Source: Actinomycetales bacterium (GTDB lineage Bacteria; Actinomycetota; Actinomycetes; Actinomycetales; Actinomycetaceae). Taken from it: a DNA stretch of 64,000 bases. Numbering within the stretch: position 1 is the stretch's first letter; every line of letters begins with the position of its first letter. The stretch is taken from contig JAATFD010000043.1 of the NCBI GenBank assembly GCA_015655375.1, forward strand, positions 1 through 64,000. Reading direction: 5' to 3'. Positions 28,839 to 38,273 of this stretch are shown here, piece by piece. The notes beneath the pieces are model-generated. The model was not told the origin of the DNA, searched no databases, and was given only the letters and a program-made list of their open reading frames with translations. The position numbers and the translations under genes are program-made.

Positions 28839-30599
28839 ATGGACCATGTTCCCCTTTCCTCTTCGGCCGACTCCCCGCTGACCCATGTCCGCGTCGATGG
28901 CCTCTCCGTCTCCTTCGGTACCCGGCGTGTGCTCACCGATGTCTCCCTGATCGCTCCCGCTCGGCAACGCATCGGTCTGATCGGCGAGAACGGCTCCGGA
29001 AAATCGACCTTGCTCGCCGTCATCGCCGGGATGATCTCGCCTGACTCCGGCACCGTCGTGGTCTCCGGTCCCGATGGATGGGCCCCCCGGGTCGGTCTGC
29101 TCAGTCAGGAGATCGATCTTCCCGCCAAGCTCAGCGTCGCCCGCATTCTCGACGAGGCCGAGGCACCTGCACGCATCGCCCGCGAGGCAGTCACTGCGAC
29201 GGCCGATGCCGTCGCAGTGGACCCGGATGATCCACGGGCTGCGTCAGCCTACGATCAGGCACTCGAGAATGCGGAGAGACTGTCGGCATGGGACGGTGAC
29301 ACACGACGAGAGCGGCTGATGGGCGGCCTGGGGCTGGCGGGGCTCCCCCGCGATCGTCCATGTGGTCAGCTGTCGGGTGGGCAACGCTCACGCCTCGCCC
29401 TGGCCTGCCTCCTCCTGACGGCACCCGACGTCCTCCTCCTCGACGAGCCGACCAACCATCTCGACGACCGGGCCACCGCCTATCTGCGCAGCCTGCTCGG
29501 TAGGTGGCCGGGTCCGGTCCTCTTCGCCAGCCACGACCGGGCCTTCCTCGACGAGGTCGCGACGTCCTTGATCGACCTCGACCCATCTCCTCTGCCCCAA
29601 TCGGTGGCCGGACCGCTCACCGGAGAGGGTCCGGGTTCCGGCATCGGCGTCACGAAGTTCTCCGGGGCCTACACCGACTATCTGGCGGATCATCTCGACG
29701 CCCAGGAGCGCTGGGAACATCGGTATCACGATGAGCAGCAGGAGCTCAAGCGTCTGCGTGCCTCGGTCCGCGATTCACACACCGTCGGGCACGTTGACCG
29801 GGGGCCGCGCACCGAGAGTCGGGCGTCGATCAAGTTCTACGCCGACCGCAACGCGCGCGTCGTCTCCCGTCGCGTTGACGACGCCCGGACCCGTCTGCAG
29901 AACCTGCAGGGCGCACAGATCCGCAAGCCTCCGGCCGATCTGTGGTTCCGCGGACTGGACGCTGCGACCGAGGATCACCACGACAGAGCCGGGTCGAACC
30001 CCGGGAGCGCTGCCACGACTCTGATCCAGGCCACGGAGGTCGCGCTCACGGGCAGGTTGGCTCCGACCTCTCTGACGATCTGCTCGGGAGAGCGGTGGCT
30101 GATCACCGGGCCCAACGGTTCGGGCAAGTCGACACTGCTGGCCGTCCTGGACGAAATCCTGTCTCCCACTGACGGAACCATCGAGCGCGCTCCCCGGACC
30201 CGAATCGGTCTGCTGGCTCAGGAGACCACCATCCCGGATCCCGCAGATCGAGGTCCTTCCCGCAGCGCAGAACAGGTATGGGACGACGTCCTGGGTGCTG
30301 AGCGTGGCCATGCCGTCCCGCTGGCGTCCTTCGGCCTGCTCCATCCACGCGATCTCAACCGACCGTTGGAGGTCCTCAGCGTCGGTCAACAGCGCCGATT
30401 CTCCCTGGCCCTTGTCCTGGCGGATCCACCGGATGTCCTGATGCTCGACGAGCCGACGAACCATTTCTCGCTCCTGTTGGTCACCCAGATCGAGGCCTCG
30501 ATCCCCGACTACCCGGGTGCCGTCATCGTCGCCTCCCACGACCGGTGGCTCAGACGGACCTGGAGCGGCGATCGGCTCGAACTGTCGGAGCGACCATGA
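28839..30599 (+). CDS. ABC-F subfamily ATPase, probable ribosome-protection type
   Basis: 586 residues, two ABC domains in one chain and no membrane segments. Domain 1: GENGSGKST, LSGGQRSRLAL, LLDEPTNHLD. Domain 2: GPNGSGKST, LSVGQQRRFSL and LDEPTNHF (about residues 420-560). The long interdomain arm (about residues 270-370) includes the KFYADRNARVVSRR...QIRKPP segment seen in actinobacterial antibiotic-resistance-type ABC-F proteins, which dislodge drugs from the ribosome. The ATG at 28839, with GAAGG seven bases upstream, starts just before the first ABC fold. A leader ORF and stem-loop precede it. Confidence 0.85.
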   Translation: MDHVPLSSSADSPLTHVRVDGLSVSFGTRRVLTDVSLIAPARQRIGLIGENGSGKSTLLAVIAGMISPDSGTVVVSGPDGWAPRVGLLSQEIDLPAKLSVARILDEAEAPARIAREAVTATADAVAVDPDDPRAASAYDQALENAERLSAWDGDTRRERLMGGLGLAGLPRDRPCGQLSGGQRSRLALACLLLTAPDVLLLDEPTNHLDDRATAYLRSLLGRWPGPVLFASHDRAFLDEVATSLIDLDPSPLPQSVAGPLTGEGPGSGIGVTKFSGAYTDYLADHLDAQERWEHRYHDEQQELKRLRASVRDSHTVGHVDRGPRTESRASIKFYADRNARVVSRRVDDARTRLQNLQGAQIRKPPADLWFRGLDAATEDHHDRAGSNPGSAATTLIQATEVALTGRLAPTSLTICSGERWLITGPNGSGKSTLLAVLDEILSPTDGTIERAPRTRIGLLAQETTIPDPADRGPSRSAEQVWDDVLGAERGHAVPLASFGLLHPRDLNRPLEVLSVGQQRRFSLALVLADPPDVLMLDEPTNHFSLLLVTQIEASIPDYPGAVIVASHDRWLRRTWSGDRLELSERP

Positions 30600-30626
30600 C
30601 GGGACGAACTCCGCAGCGGTCCTCGC

Positions 30627-31559
30627 TCACGCCACACGAACCAGGACGACCCCCGCGAACACCAAGAGCGTGCCGACCACCCGCAAGACGGTGACGGGCC
30701 GTTTCGTCGCACCGAGGATGCCGAATTGGTCGACGCCGATGCCCGCCAGGATCTGGCCGAGCAGCACCACGGAGACCGTCAGTCCGGTGCCGAGGATTGG
30801 GACGATCGCGGCATTGACGAGGACGAAGACCGCACCCATGAAGCCGCCGATCCAGATCCACCTCGGCTCGGTCCGGGAGATCCCACGGATCGGCAACGGG
30901 GCGCGGGTCGCGACGACAATGACCGCGAGCACCACCAACCCGATCGCGAAGGAGACGAATGCCGCGACGAGAGCGGATCCTGCCGCGACCCCCAGCTTCC
31001 CGTTGACCGTGGACTGAACCGAGGAGAGCGCCCCGGTTCCCAGAGCGAGCAGAGCCAGTAGAAGCCTGGCCCGCGCCGAGGGGCCCGCCGCGGTCTCCGG
31101 CGTGGCATGTCCCCTGGCGTGGGGCGTCACGTTGACGAGCACCGCTCCGACGATGACCGCGGCTGTCCCGAGCAGACGTACCGGGCTCATCCCCACCGCC
31201 GCCGTCGCGAACAGTCCGAACCCGTCGATGAGAACGCCTCCGACGACTTGGCCAACGATCGGCAAGACCACAGAGGCCGAAGCGCCCAGCGCCCGCATGA
31301 GGACCATGTTGAAGCTGAGGAAGATCACTCCACAGGCGCCGCCGATCCACACCCACCACGACTGAGCGCCCAACGTTGCATAGTCGATCCTCGGCCGGGT
31401 GATCACGAGCGCAAGCGCCAGTGCGAAGGTGCCCACCGTGAAGGAGATGAAGGACCCCGAGAAGACCGATCCCGCGCGACGTCCGAGCCGCGTGTTGATG
31501 GTCGTCTGGATCGGCAGAAGAACACCTGCAGCGATCCCGACGGCAAGGGCAACAATCAT
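30627..31559 (-). CDS. DMT-family transporter with two DUF606 (YdcZ) repeats
   Basis: 310 residues, about ten membrane helices. The two halves are visibly related: LLPIQTTINTRLGRRAGSVF...WVWIGG...GQVVGGVLIDGFGLF in residues about 10-120, and ALSSVQSTVNGKLGVAAGSAL...WIWIGG...GQILAGIGVDQFGIL in residues about 165-280. This is the fused DUF606 architecture of small-molecule exporters. Substrate unknown. Convergent with the ABC-F gene. Confidence 0.85.
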   Translation of the reverse strand: MIVALAVGIAAGVLLPIQTTINTRLGRRAGSVFSGSFISFTVGTFALALALVITRPRIDYATLGAQSWWVWIGGACGVIFLSFNMVLMRALGASASVVLPIVGQVVGGVLIDGFGLFATAAVGMSPVRLLGTAAVIVGAVLVNVTPHARGHATPETAAGPSARARLLLALLALGTGALSSVQSTVNGKLGVAAGSALVAAFVSFAIGLVVLAVIVVATRAPLPIRGISRTEPRWIWIGGFMGAVFVLVNAAIVPILGTGLTVSVVLLGQILAGIGVDQFGILGATKRPVTVLRVVGTLLVFAGVVLVRVA

Positions 31560-31622
31560 CGGGACCCCGCCACCGTGCGACTCGGTGACGACTGGTGTGC
31601 ACTCCGGAAGCCGAGGCGTGAG

Positions 31623-32948
31623 TCACGCTGGTGATGAGGAGGATTCCGTGTCATGCGGGGATGGTAGGCCCTTCGTCTCAGAGCGTCCATCGACGCCCCG
31701 ATCGTGGACCCTCCTCATGGGCAGGACCCCCGACAGGACGAGGACCACGACCCCCGCCACCGGAATCGAGAGGAGACCGACCCGGAGGCCCCAGGCGTCC
31801 GCAACGGCGCCCACGACTGGCGGTGAGAGCAAGAAACCGAGTCTCATCAGCCACGAAACGATCGTCAGACCCGAGCCATGGCGCAGACCGGGAAGCTCAT
31901 CGGCCTCGTGCATGGCCGTCGGAACGAGCGTCGCCACCCCGAATCCGGCGACCGCAAATCCGACGACGCTTCCCGCAACGGTCGGGAACGCGAGAGCCAG
32001 GCCCATCCCGACCGTCGTGACGAGGCCACCGCCACGCACGACCGCTCGTTCTCCGAAGCGATCGATCAACCGATCCCCCATCAGACGCCCGACGAATTGC
32101 GCACCGACCAAGGCAATGTAGCCACTGGCCGCAATCGCCGAGGAGGCGTGCAATGAATCGGACAGGTAGAGAGTGGCCCAGGAGCTTCCGGCGTCTTCCA
32201 CCATGGCCCCCGCAATCGCGATCAGGACGAGGGCGACGATGGTCGCAACGATTGCGGGACGCAGACCGAGATGAGTGGGCTCCCGGACCTCCACCGCATC
32301 CGCCACGGCTTCCTCGTCGCTGTCCTGATCGAGCCCTGGCAGACAGAACCGCAGGGCGACCAGGGAAACCAGAGCAAAAAGTGCTCCTGACAGACCGAGG
32401 TGGAGACTCCGGGGAAGTGACAGGGCGATGGCCCCCGCCGACATGGCACCGCCGAGCACCGCACCGATGGACCAGAGCGCATGGAAGGAGTTGATGATCG
32501 ACCGTCCGTAGCCGCGCTGGACGCGCAGGCCGTGAGCATTCTGGGCGACATCGGTGACAGCATCCGCCGCCCCGCCAATGAACAGCCCAAGGACGAAGAC
32601 GGGAACGGTGGGCGCACACCCCGCCAGAAAGACTCCACATGCCGTGACGATCGTTCCGGCGACTGCCATTCGCGCGGAACCCCACCGGCGGATCAGCATC
32701 GCGGCCGCAAATCCCGCGATGATCGCTCCCATCGGGAACGCCGCCACCGCCAACCCATAGGTCGAATTGGTCATCCCCAGCGCGGCCTTGATCTCGGGAT
32801 AGCGCGGCACGATGTTGGCGAACAACGCACCGTTGGTCAGAAAGAGGACGGCGACGGCTCCTCTGGCGCGACGAAGCGCCCGGTCGGGCTGGGCCCGGGA
32901 GTCAGATCGCTCGCTGGAATCGGACCGAGGGCGGGGATCGGCGGACAT
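31623..32948 (-). CDS. Major facilitator superfamily transporter
   Basis: 441 residues, about twelve helices with the central soluble loop near residues 215-240. The N-terminus (residues 1-30) is charged and Ser/Arg-rich before the first helix AVAVLFLTNGALFANIVPRYPEIKAALGM, typical of YbjJ-like MFS carriers. ATG 32948 is selected because TACGAT (complement of 32956-32961) ends seven bases upstream, so the gene is probably leaderless; longer in-frame starts run through the promoter. Substrate unknown. Confidence 0.85.
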   Translation of the reverse strand: MSADPRPRSDSSERSDSRAQPDRALRRARGAVAVLFLTNGALFANIVPRYPEIKAALGMTNSTYGLAVAAFPMGAIIAGFAAAMLIRRWGSARMAVAGTIVTACGVFLAGCAPTVPVFVLGLFIGGAADAVTDVAQNAHGLRVQRGYGRSIINSFHALWSIGAVLGGAMSAGAIALSLPRSLHLGLSGALFALVSLVALRFCLPGLDQDSDEEAVADAVEVREPTHLGLRPAIVATIVALVLIAIAGAMVEDAGSSWATLYLSDSLHASSAIAASGYIALVGAQFVGRLMGDRLIDRFGERAVVRGGGLVTTVGMGLALAFPTVAGSVVGFAVAGFGVATLVPTAMHEADELPGLRHGSGLTIVSWLMRLGFLLSPPVVGAVADAWGLRVGLLSIPVAGVVVLVLSGVLPMRRVHDRGVDGRSETKGLPSPHDTESSSSPA

Positions 32949-32979
32949 CGGAGCGATCGTACACTTCTCGCCCCTCATT

Positions 32980-32994
32980 GAGAGACGTCCTCTC
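32980..32994. promoter_or_regulatory. Small palindrome at the MFS promoter
   Basis: GAGAG-ACGTC-CTCTC lies just upstream of the predicted -10 of the leftward MFS gene, about where a -35 would be. It could be an operator in the divergent region with the hydrolase gene; no regulator gene is adjacent. Confidence 0.3.
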
Positions 32995-33121
32995 TCGATG
33001 GCGATGCACATCCGCATCTCCGCCTCCGGGCCGCACCAGGCATTTCGCCGCGACGGTGCCCGCTTACACCGTGACGTCGTCCTCGCTACGCTGGCCCACG
33101 TCATCGCGGAAGGAGCAGAGC

Positions 33122-34003
33122 GTGCCAAAATCCCGTTCCCACACCCAGGGTGAGCCTCGCTGGGTGACCACTCGCGACGGTCGGCGCCTGTTCGCTCAGG
33201 TCCTCGAGGGCCCGTCCCGGTCACATGTCACTCCGACCGTCGTCTTCGAGTCCGGCTCCGCCGGTGACCGCTCGACATGGGGACTCGTTCAGCCTCCGGT
33301 CGCGTCCTTCGCCCGTTCTGTCGTCTTCGATCGATCGGGCATGGGGCGCTCCCCCGCCGATCCTGTGGGACGCACCTTCGATCGGATGGCCGACGACCTC
33401 ATCGACGTTTGCGAGACGATCGCACCGGGACCGGTCGTCCTCGTCGGCCATTCAGCAGGCGGACCGACGATCCGGCTTGCTGCCGCCCGCAGACCCAACC
33501 AGATGAGGGGCCTCGTCCTCGTCGATCCCAGCGACGAGGCAGATGACGTCACTTTCTCTCCCGCGTTGCGTGCCGTGGAGCGCGTCCTGCTCGAAGCAGA
33601 GATGGCTCTCGCACGGATGAAGCTCCTCCACTTGTTCTTCGGTTCGACGCTGCGAGCGATGCCCCCCGATGTCCACGACGACTTGTTGCGGGACGGGTTC
33701 ACACCCGGGATGGTGCGCACCCAGGTCATCCAGGCCCAGACCTTCACTGACGAGCTTTCCTCTTGGCGAACCGATCCTCCGGCTGTCACGGACGCTCCCA
33801 TGACGATCATCTCGGGCGCCGTGGCTGGTGACGGCATGACTTCCGGGATGAGGCGGGCCGCGACTGCCGCCCACGAGATCCGTGCGGCGTCCAGTCTCCG
33901 GGGACGTCATGTCATCGCCACGCGATCCGCCCACGACGTGCCCATCACCGAGCCGGGGCTCGTCATCGGGGAAATCCATCGCCTCGTCGACGCCCTCGAC
34001 TGA
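33122..34003 (+). CDS. Alpha/beta hydrolase
   Basis: 293 residues. The nucleophile elbow VGHSAGG (Ser about residue 110), preceded by the FDRSGMGRS strand-turn region, and a late catalytic His in SAHDVPITEP identify the alpha/beta hydrolase fold. Cytosolic; substrate unknown. GTG 33122 is preceded by GGAAGGAGCAGAG, a strong ribosome binding site, and is preferred to an upstream ATG. Ends four bases from the convergent esterase gene. Confidence 0.85.
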   Translation: MPKSRSHTQGEPRWVTTRDGRRLFAQVLEGPSRSHVTPTVVFESGSAGDRSTWGLVQPPVASFARSVVFDRSGMGRSPADPVGRTFDRMADDLIDVCETIAPGPVVLVGHSAGGPTIRLAAARRPNQMRGLVLVDPSDEADDVTFSPALRAVERVLLEAEMALARMKLLHLFFGSTLRAMPPDVHDDLLRDGFTPGMVRTQVIQAQTFTDELSSWRTDPPAVTDAPMTIISGAVAGDGMTSGMRRAATAAHEIRAASSLRGRHVIATRSAHDVPITEPGLVIGEIHRLVDALD

Positions 34004-34007
34004 CGAC

Positions 34008-35531
34008 TTACACCAGCGTGCTCCAGTTCGCGGCAAAATCCGCCCACGAGGAGAAGAAGCCCTGGTCCACGTTGATCATCATGAGCCCGGTCAGGTCCAT
34101 CGCCACGGCCGCGAGCGCAACCAGGACCAAGCGCAGCGAATACCCCCGACGCAGGGGGTGCCCACCATTGGTTCCGTCGTTGCCACGCGTTGTCAACGGC
34201 CCCACGATCAGGCATCCCACGATCAGAACCATGGACAGCAGAACCGACGACACGAGAGTCGCCCATCCCGTCAGGGCGAAAGGCGAGGACGCGGCCGACG
34301 TGGCGAGGGTCGACCCATCGTCCGCCGCCGCGGTGCTGCCGCCGCTTTGGGCGTCGGACGCTTCACGTGCCGAGGTCGTGGACCACCACTGCATCGCAGC
34401 AGGGAACTGGCCTGCCCATGTTCCCCACGAGTGACCCCCGCTTTGGTCCAATTCGGTGGTGATGTCATCGCCTGAACGGGCAGCAGCCGAGACGTCCTCG
34501 ACCAATGCGACGGACGCAGAATCGCCCGTCGTTCCCGCGAAGTACATGTGAAGGGGTGATCCTGTCGCGTCCGAAATCATCTGGGAGATCGTGAACTGCC
34601 GCTTGGTCTCGTTATCTGCCCGCGACAGGGCACCCAGGCTCGGCGCATCGTATCCGCCTAGGGACATCACGGCGGAGAAGATGTCCCGATGACGCATGTA
34701 GAGCACCGGCGCGCAATAGCCTCCGGCCGAAATCCCGGCCAATGACCACCCGCTGCGCACACTCGAGACATTCGGGAAGTTCGTGCGGATCGAGGAGATC
34801 AGGTCGCGCGTCACATAGGTCTCGACGGCCGAATGCCCGTCAATGTCGACACAGTCCGGTTCCTGCCCACTCATCGAGAGGTCTGCAACGACGAAGATCG
34901 TCGGACCAAGCTGGCCCGCGGCCTGAAGCTGCTGGACGGCAGTCGCGACGCCCAGTGACGAGGCTGCGCCCTCGTCGCTGCCGGGGTACCCATGAATGAA
35001 GACGACGACGTTGTAGGTCGTCGACGAGGTCGGCGAGTAGTCGGAGGGCGTCCAGACCCTGACGGAGCGATCGAGACCAGAGGCCGGACCGGCAACTGAT
35101 GCGTGCCATTCGCTCGTGGACGCGTCGTAGGTGAACCCTGCTTGCCATACAGAATCCCCCGGATGGGCAGCGACGCTGTCGGGCAACGCACCATCCTCGC
35201 TGGCGGGCGCCTCCGAGACCGAGGAGTCGTCCACGGTGATGGCCGCCCCGGAATCGGGCGTCCCACCGGTCGCCAACGCCCAGAGGTCATTGCTCGACTT
35301 CACCCAACCCATCTGCCGATTGGATGCAAGCCCCAGGGCACTCGTTGTCAGCACGCAGGTCACACCCAACGCCAGGACATTCGTCAGGAGGACCCAGGCG
35401 GAACGCCGCCGACCCACCAGCCACGCCGTCACAAGAATGGCACTCAAGGCGAGAATGGCCCCGCCCAGGACCACACGGCCCGACATCAGATTCACACTCA
35501 TCCTCCAGGGGAACGAGCGGTCACTCGACAT
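34008..35531 (-). CDS. Membrane-anchored esterase-fold protein, probable partner of the lipid aminoacylase
   Basis: 507 residues. Two or three N-terminal membrane helices (about residues 17-72), an extracytoplasmic esterase-D/mycolyltransferase-like alpha/beta domain (about 110-400) with nucleophile motif LAGISAGGY (Ser about 267) and GGHSWGTW (catalytic His), then a low-complexity Ala/Ser linker and two more helices. In Corynebacterium glutamicum a putative esterase beside the aminoacyl-PG synthase is needed for alanyl-PG formation. The divergent neighbour here is that kind of synthase, which suggests the same job. ATG 35501 is an alternative start. Confidence 0.75.
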   Translation of the reverse strand: MSSDRSFPWRMSVNLMSGRVVLGGAILALSAILVTAWLVGRRRSAWVLLTNVLALGVTCVLTTSALGLASNRQMGWVKSSNDLWALATGGTPDSGAAITVDDSSVSEAPASEDGALPDSVAAHPGDSVWQAGFTYDASTSEWHASVAGPASGLDRSVRVWTPSDYSPTSSTTYNVVVFIHGYPGSDEGAASSLGVATAVQQLQAAGQLGPTIFVVADLSMSGQEPDCVDIDGHSAVETYVTRDLISSIRTNFPNVSSVRSGWSLAGISAGGYCAPVLYMRHRDIFSAVMSLGGYDAPSLGALSRADNETKRQFTISQMISDATGSPLHMYFAGTTGDSASVALVEDVSAAARSGDDITTELDQSGGHSWGTWAGQFPAAMQWWSTTSAREASDAQSGGSTAAADDGSTLATSAASSPFALTGWATLVSSVLLSMVLIVGCLIVGPLTTRGNDGTNGGHPLRRGYSLRLVLVALAAVAMDLTGLMMINVDQGFFSSWADFAANWSTLV

Positions 35532-35741
35532 GACCGGAGGCCCTCCAAGATACTCATGAAAGCTGGGAGAGACCCAAGGAAGACCGTCCGGGCCGTGCCC
35601 GTCAGGTTTTCCCCCAGTCGGCTGTGCTATCCATGTACGCGTGAACTGGTTCTGGAGTCTGCCGCTCCGCTCCGAATGTGCTGTCGTCGGTTGCCCCGGA
35701 GTGCGTCTGATCGCTCCGCTCAGTCGAGCGCGGTCATACGA

Positions 35742-38273
35742 ATGAGGGATCCCACTCGTCTCATGCTTCCTTGGCGCCGATTGTTCGTCACACCCCGACA
35801 GGCACCGGTCACCACGGTGCTCCTGGCAATCTCGATCGTGCTGGCCGTCGCTGCCCGCCTTCCGGCGACGGCGGCCCGAACCCATCAGATCCTGGCCCTG
35901 AGCCCCGGACAATTGGCCGCCGGGCGCATGTGGACCCCGCTGACCGCGCTCCTCGTTCCCGGCGCACTGGATGGGTTCCTCCTCGCGCTGCTCACCTTGA
36001 TGTTCGTCCTGCCACATGTCGAGCACGCGGTCGGTTCCAGGCGCGTCCTCGTCGGGTACTTCGCACTGGGTGGCGTCGCGGCGCTTCTCGGGGTGGGTCT
36101 CCTCGCGGTGCTCGCGCACTTTGGTGAGCCGTGGGCAACCCTGTCGCTCCCCCTTCTCACCGGAGATCCGACGATCGGAGTCACGGCGGCCCTCATGGTC
36201 GGGGCGGGTGCGATGACACCCGTGTGGCGTACCCGCACGGTCGTCGCCACGGGCTTCGCGACCGGAGTTCTGTTCCTCTACGCGGGTCAGCCTGCCGACC
36301 TGTATCGCCTCATCTCCTTCGGTCTTGGACTGGGGGTTCTGTGGTGGGCTTCGTGGCGTCGAGGAGAGACGGCTGGGCGTGTGTGGCGCCCCTCCAGCGC
36401 CCACGAGATCCGACTCGTCGCAGCCGGACTCGTCCTCGCGCTGGGAATCGGGCCGATGATTTCGGTGGTCTCGCAGGTCCGCCTTGGGCTCTTGTCGCCC
36501 TCGGTGATCCTGATCGACGACACCGAGGATCCGGGCCTGTTGACCTGCTCGATGTTCAAGGTCGGCGAACAGTGCTGGAACTGGCAGGTCATCGGACATA
36601 TCCCGCATGAGGGCTGGACGTGGACCGAAATGCTCGCGCTCGTGCTGTTCCTGCTCGCTGCCCGGGGGCTGATGCGTGGGAGACGATCCGCGGTCGTCAT
36701 CTCGGTGGTGTTGATCCTGCGCACACTCGTCAGCGTCGTTGTCTGTTTCACGCGCCTGCCCCCGAACCATCTGACCGCTCTGACCGCCGCGACCACGGCC
36801 GAGCGGGTCGAACTCGTCATCGAGGTGTCGGCCGTCATCCTGGTCCATGTGGGCGCACTGATCTGGTTGATCGCGGTGCTCCATCGTTTTCCGCTCGTCC
36901 CAAGTCCGAGAGAGACCGCACGCCACCTGTGTTGGTTCCTCGCGATCCTCGGGGTCGCCGGTCTCGTCCTGACAGGTGCGGTCCTCGCGATGCGGTCGTC
37001 CTTCGCCGGGCCGCCAAGTCCGATGCGGGCAGCGCTGGCCGGTCTCGAGCTCTTCCTACCCCCGGCAGCACGATCACGCCTGGGCGGTCTGATCCATCCC
37101 GAGACGTTTGCCACGCGGATGCTCACCGGAGGAGTGGAGACAGCCCTGTGGATCGCTCTGGCGGTCCTGACTTGGCAGATCCTCACCGCACATCCACTGA
37201 TCAAGGGCGGACCCTCCGCGAGTGAAATCCGCGAACGATTGCGGATCGGGGGTGGCTCGACCTTCTCATTCATGGCGACATGGCCGGGCAACCGCCACTG
37301 GCAGGATCCGGTGACCGGTGCCATCATCGCCTACCGAGCGACCGCCGGTGTCGCGCTGACCTTGTCGGAACCCTTCGGCGCACCGGGGGCAGACTTGGTC
37401 GCCCTCGTCCGGCGATTCAATGCCTTCGCCGATTCCCAGGGCCTGATTCCCGCGTGGTACGCCGTGACGGCTGCGGCATTCGACCCGGTGGCCCACGAAC
37501 TGCAGTGGGATCAGCTCGAGGTCGCTCAGGAGAGCGTCGTCGCCGTCCAGAACTGGCAAACGAAGGGCCGCAAGTGGCAGGACGTCCGCACTGCCCTATC
37601 CCGGGCGGAGCGTGAAGGGATCCACGCGGAATGGACGTCGTGGGCGGACCTTCCGATGGAGGCCTACGCGCAGATCGTCGAACTGTCCCAGGACTGGGTC
37701 TCCGACCACCCTCTGCCCGAGATGGGGTTCACGCTCGGCGGGTTGGACGAACTTCGCGATCCCGATGTGCGTTTGATGATCGCCTACGGTCGCAACCACG
37801 CGGTCCAGGGTGTCCTGAGCTGGCTTCCCAGTTGGCGCGACCAACGTTTGGTCGGGTGGACACTCGACTTCATGCGCAAACGCCATGACGCCATGCCCGG
37901 AATCATGGAGTTCCTCATTGCGCAGTCGGCCATGAGGATGAAGGAGAACGGCATTGAGTTCATGTCGTTGAGCGGTGCACCTTTGGCCCATGACGCACCG
38001 GCGGCGTCGGTGGCCTCCGACTCGGCCCCGCCGTCCGATCTGCGGCATCTGCTCGACGACCTCTCCGCGGCCTTGGAGCCCGTCTATGGATTCTCGTCCC
38101 TGCATCACTTCAAACAGAAGTTCCAGCCCGAGGTCCGCCCGACGCTGATGGTCTTCGCCTCCGGAATCAATCTGCCGTCGATCGGGCTGGCAGTGGTCCG
38201 CTCCTACCTTCCCCAGTTGTCGCTCAAACAGGCGTTGAGCGCCGTTCGCGAGATGAGCGACCACTCGACGTGA
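35742..38273 (+). CDS. DUF2156 (MprF-type) aminoacyl-lipid synthase with rhomboid-like N-terminal region
   Basis: 843 residues. Residues about 15-220 form six or so helices resembling a rhomboid-family bundle but without a clear Gly-x-Ser-x protease motif; more helices follow to about 480. Residues about 490-843 are the DUF2156 transferase: FSFMATWPGNRHW, KGRKWQDVRTALSRAEREG, LDFMRK, GIMEFLIA, MSLSGAPLA and the final HFKQKFQP. Such enzymes take an amino acid (Lys or Ala) from aminoacyl-tRNA to phosphatidylglycerol or diacylglycerol, altering envelope charge. ATG 35742 is the first good start; 35763 is possible. Divergent from the esterase gene. Confidence 0.85.
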   Translation: MRDPTRLMLPWRRLFVTPRQAPVTTVLLAISIVLAVAARLPATAARTHQILALSPGQLAAGRMWTPLTALLVPGALDGFLLALLTLMFVLPHVEHAVGSRRVLVGYFALGGVAALLGVGLLAVLAHFGEPWATLSLPLLTGDPTIGVTAALMVGAGAMTPVWRTRTVVATGFATGVLFLYAGQPADLYRLISFGLGLGVLWWASWRRGETAGRVWRPSSAHEIRLVAAGLVLALGIGPMISVVSQVRLGLLSPSVILIDDTEDPGLLTCSMFKVGEQCWNWQVIGHIPHEGWTWTEMLALVLFLLAARGLMRGRRSAVVISVVLILRTLVSVVVCFTRLPPNHLTALTAATTAERVELVIEVSAVILVHVGALIWLIAVLHRFPLVPSPRETARHLCWFLAILGVAGLVLTGAVLAMRSSFAGPPSPMRAALAGLELFLPPAARSRLGGLIHPETFATRMLTGGVETALWIALAVLTWQILTAHPLIKGGPSASEIRERLRIGGGSTFSFMATWPGNRHWQDPVTGAIIAYRATAGVALTLSEPFGAPGADLVALVRRFNAFADSQGLIPAWYAVTAAAFDPVAHELQWDQLEVAQESVVAVQNWQTKGRKWQDVRTALSRAEREGIHAEWTSWADLPMEAYAQIVELSQDWVSDHPLPEMGFTLGGLDELRDPDVRLMIAYGRNHAVQGVLSWLPSWRDQRLVGWTLDFMRKRHDAMPGIMEFLIAQSAMRMKENGIEFMSLSGAPLAHDAPAASVASDSAPPSDLRHLLDDLSAALEPVYGFSSLHHFKQKFQPEVRPTLMVFASGINLPSIGLAVVRSYLPQLSLKQALSAVREMSDHST

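Noticed and set aside
35532-36926. Long upstream extension of the esterase frame (up to 972 codons)
   Set aside because: The extra part is antisense to the lipid-aminoacylase gene and is charged low-complexity sequence. The esterase starts near 35531 with its first membrane helix.
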